Assembly: GCF_024746815.1 (NCBI RefSeq)
Contig: NZ_CP080528.1
Location: 930,001 to 994,000 of the forward strand
Length of the DNA stretch: 64,000 nt
Reading direction: 5' to 3'
Origin: Mesorhizobium sp. AR07
GTDB lineage: Bacteria > Pseudomonadota > Alphaproteobacteria > Rhizobiales > Rhizobiaceae
The notes below the pieces were generated by a model. That model saw nothing but the letters and a program-made list of their open reading frames with translations, was not told the DNA's origin and searched no databases. Below, one piece after another: positions 62,711-64,000 of this stretch; the first letter of the stretch is position 1, and each line of letters starts with the position of its first letter. Made by a program: the position numbers and the translations under genes.

Positions 62711-63736
62711 TTAGACCGCAGCAACCGGAGCTCTGTATATTCCTCCCTTGGCCATGATAGCCCAGATCATTCGCGCCATCTTGTTGGCAAGCGCCACCCT
62801 CACCAGCATCGGTGGTTTATGCGCCAGCATCTTGGCCAGCCACGTGCCTGGTGTTGCACCCTTGCGGGCGCGCCACACAAGCTCGCTATTGGCCCCTATG
62901 ATCAGGAGCCGCCGCAGAGATCGATCCCCCATCTTCGTCGTGGAGCCGAGACGCTGTTTGCCGCCTGTCGAATGTTGTCGCGGCACAAGCCCAAGCCATG
63001 CGGCGAAGTCCCGCCCACGTTTGAAGGTTTCAGGCGATGGCGCCAGAGCCACCAGTGCGGTGGCAATCAATGGGCCAATTCCGGGAACTGTCATCAACCG
63101 GCGTGCGGTCTCATCTTCACGAGCCCGGCGCACAATCTGTGCATCCAGCACGCGAATCTGATCATTCAGTTGGGACAAGCTTGCTGTCAGAAACCGCAGA
63201 GCAGTCCGCGCAGTTTCTGGAAGAGCCGTTTGCGGATCCTCAATCATCGCAATCAGTTTCGAAGCGAAGCTTAAACCCTGCGGCACGACTTCACCAAATT
63301 CCGCAAGGTGGCCGCGCAGCGCATTGATGGTCTGCGTGCGCTGCCGGATCAGCAGATCGCGGGTGCGCAACACCACTGCTGCGGCTTGTCTTTCTTCGCT
63401 CTTCACGGCAACAAAGCGCATCGTTGGTCGTTGCGCTGCCTCGCAGATCGCCTCAGCATCAGCCATGTCGTTCTTCTGCCGCTTCAAAAAGGGCTTCACG
63501 TAGGCCGGTGGGATCATACGGACTTCGTGTCCCAAATGCCCTATCTCACGCGCCCAGAAATGCGAGCTTCCGCAGGCTTCCATCGCAACCAGGCACCGTG
63601 GCAGGCCACCAAAGAATTTCAAAACCTGCCCGCGCCGCAATTGCTTGCGAAACACAACAGCACCTGTTTCGTCAGCCCCGTGGACCTGAAACACGTTCTT
63701 GGCTAAATCCAAACCGATCGTACGAACTTCGCTCAT
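62711..63736 (-). CDS. IS110-family transposase (element 2, different subgroup)
   Basis: The protein is 341 residues from the ATG at 63736 (MSEVRTIGLDLAKNVFQVHG). The DEDD residues fall in GLDLAKNVF, VAMEACGSSHFWA and KNDMADAEAICEAA. The C-terminal domain has MTVPGIGPLIATALVAL and FAAWLGLVPRQHSTGGKQRL. It is intact and clearly distinct from the neighbouring IS110 gene. The last 264 bases of the window (63737-64000) show no further gene. Confidence 0.92.
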   Translation of the reverse strand: MSEVRTIGLDLAKNVFQVHGADETGAVVFRKQLRRGQVLKFFGGLPRCLVAMEACGSSHFWAREIGHLGHEVRMIPPAYVKPFLKRQKNDMADAEAICEAAQRPTMRFVAVKSEERQAAAVVLRTRDLLIRQRTQTINALRGHLAEFGEVVPQGLSFASKLIAMIEDPQTALPETARTALRFLTASLSQLNDQIRVLDAQIVRRAREDETARRLMTVPGIGPLIATALVALAPSPETFKRGRDFAAWLGLVPRQHSTGGKQRLGSTTKMGDRSLRRLLIIGANSELVWRARKGATPGTWLAKMLAHKPPMLVRVALANKMARMIWAIMAKGGIYRAPVAAV

Positions 63737-64000
63737 GATGCCCATCTCCAATGGTGGTTTAAACAACTCCACTTTGCCACACACTGCGGTCGTCGCGGGC
63801 GTCTACACCATCAACGCCGTGTTCAGGCAGAAATTCCACTTATAACCCCCGTCCAAATTTCCCGAGCCAGCTCTCTCCCGCGCTTCCCCGCCGCAATAGC
63901 GCCTTGCCGGCTTCACACAACTTTACATTCGCCCGCAACAGCCGAAACATTACGCTCGTAGTTTCGCCCAGTCGCGGCAGAGATGCCGCATTAGCGAAAG

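Noticed and set aside
1..64000. CRISPR array or replication origin (repABC, oriV)
   Set aside because: No regularly spaced short repeats and no replication genes were seen.

Overview
The window looks like part of a symbiosis island or symbiotic plasmid of a nitrogen-fixing alphaproteobacterium. A Mesorhizobium-like rhizobium is the best guess. Supporting features are two nifA genes, a nifB-fdxN-nifZ-nifT operon, two nodD genes with nod boxes, dctA, pmtA, panC/panB remnants and a very high density of insertion sequences and broken genes. The genus is an inference from gene content; no housekeeping gene fixes it.

Layout. 1-7.7 kb: the 3' end of a first nifA, then a NifA/sigma54-controlled nifB-fdxN-nifZ-nifT operon that ends in a translationally coupled SIR2-like gene, followed by a two-gene ABC exporter with one degenerate ATPase half. 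7.8-12.7 kb: a complete second nifA (minus strand) and two tandem nodD genes, each preceded by a nod box on the opposite strand that faces a decayed nodA remnant. 12.7-17.1 kb: a TIM-barrel sugar isomerase-like gene, a LacI-type regulator and dctA with a near-perfect sigma54 promoter. 17-25 kb: a broken DUF309 gene, an IS21-type element, a double cold-shock-domain gene, and a 2.06-kb IS that splits a thiD-like gene with a 7-bp target duplication. 25-29 kb: first pmtA copy and a GGDEF/EAL gene. 29.4-34.7 kb: a nest of an IS5-type element, an IS91-type element with its tyrosine recombinase, and a group II intron. 34.7-38.6 kb: an MHYT-GGDEF-EAL gene broken by an IS256-type element and a frameshift. 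39-46 kb: an MFS exporter, a DUF982 gene, a second pmtA block, panC, a panB fragment fused to an IS1380 fragment, a CoiA-like gene, a tRNA 3' fragment and a ParDE-type toxin-antitoxin pair. 46-51.7 kb: a UvrD-like helicase and fragments of ISKra4, IS91 and IS66 elements. 51.7-60.9 kb: a phosphopantetheinyl transferase, a MATE exporter and a dimodular NRPS, all on the minus strand, with a sigma54 promoter and a NifA-type upstream site ahead of the NRPS. 61-64 kb: two IS110-type transposases.

How the parts fit. NifA with sigma54 would switch on nifB and its partners (FeMo-cofactor assembly). By the promoter evidence seen here it may also switch on a nonribosomal peptide pathway with its own activating enzyme and exporter. 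dctA would supply C4-dicarboxylates to bacteroids. The NRPS-MATE-PPTase set under apparent NifA control is the most likely undescribed system in the window. The asymmetric ABC exporter and SIR2-like gene attached to the nif operon, the GAFTSA variant of the second NifA, and an operator-like module shared by the second nifA and the isomerase-like gene are the next most interesting points.
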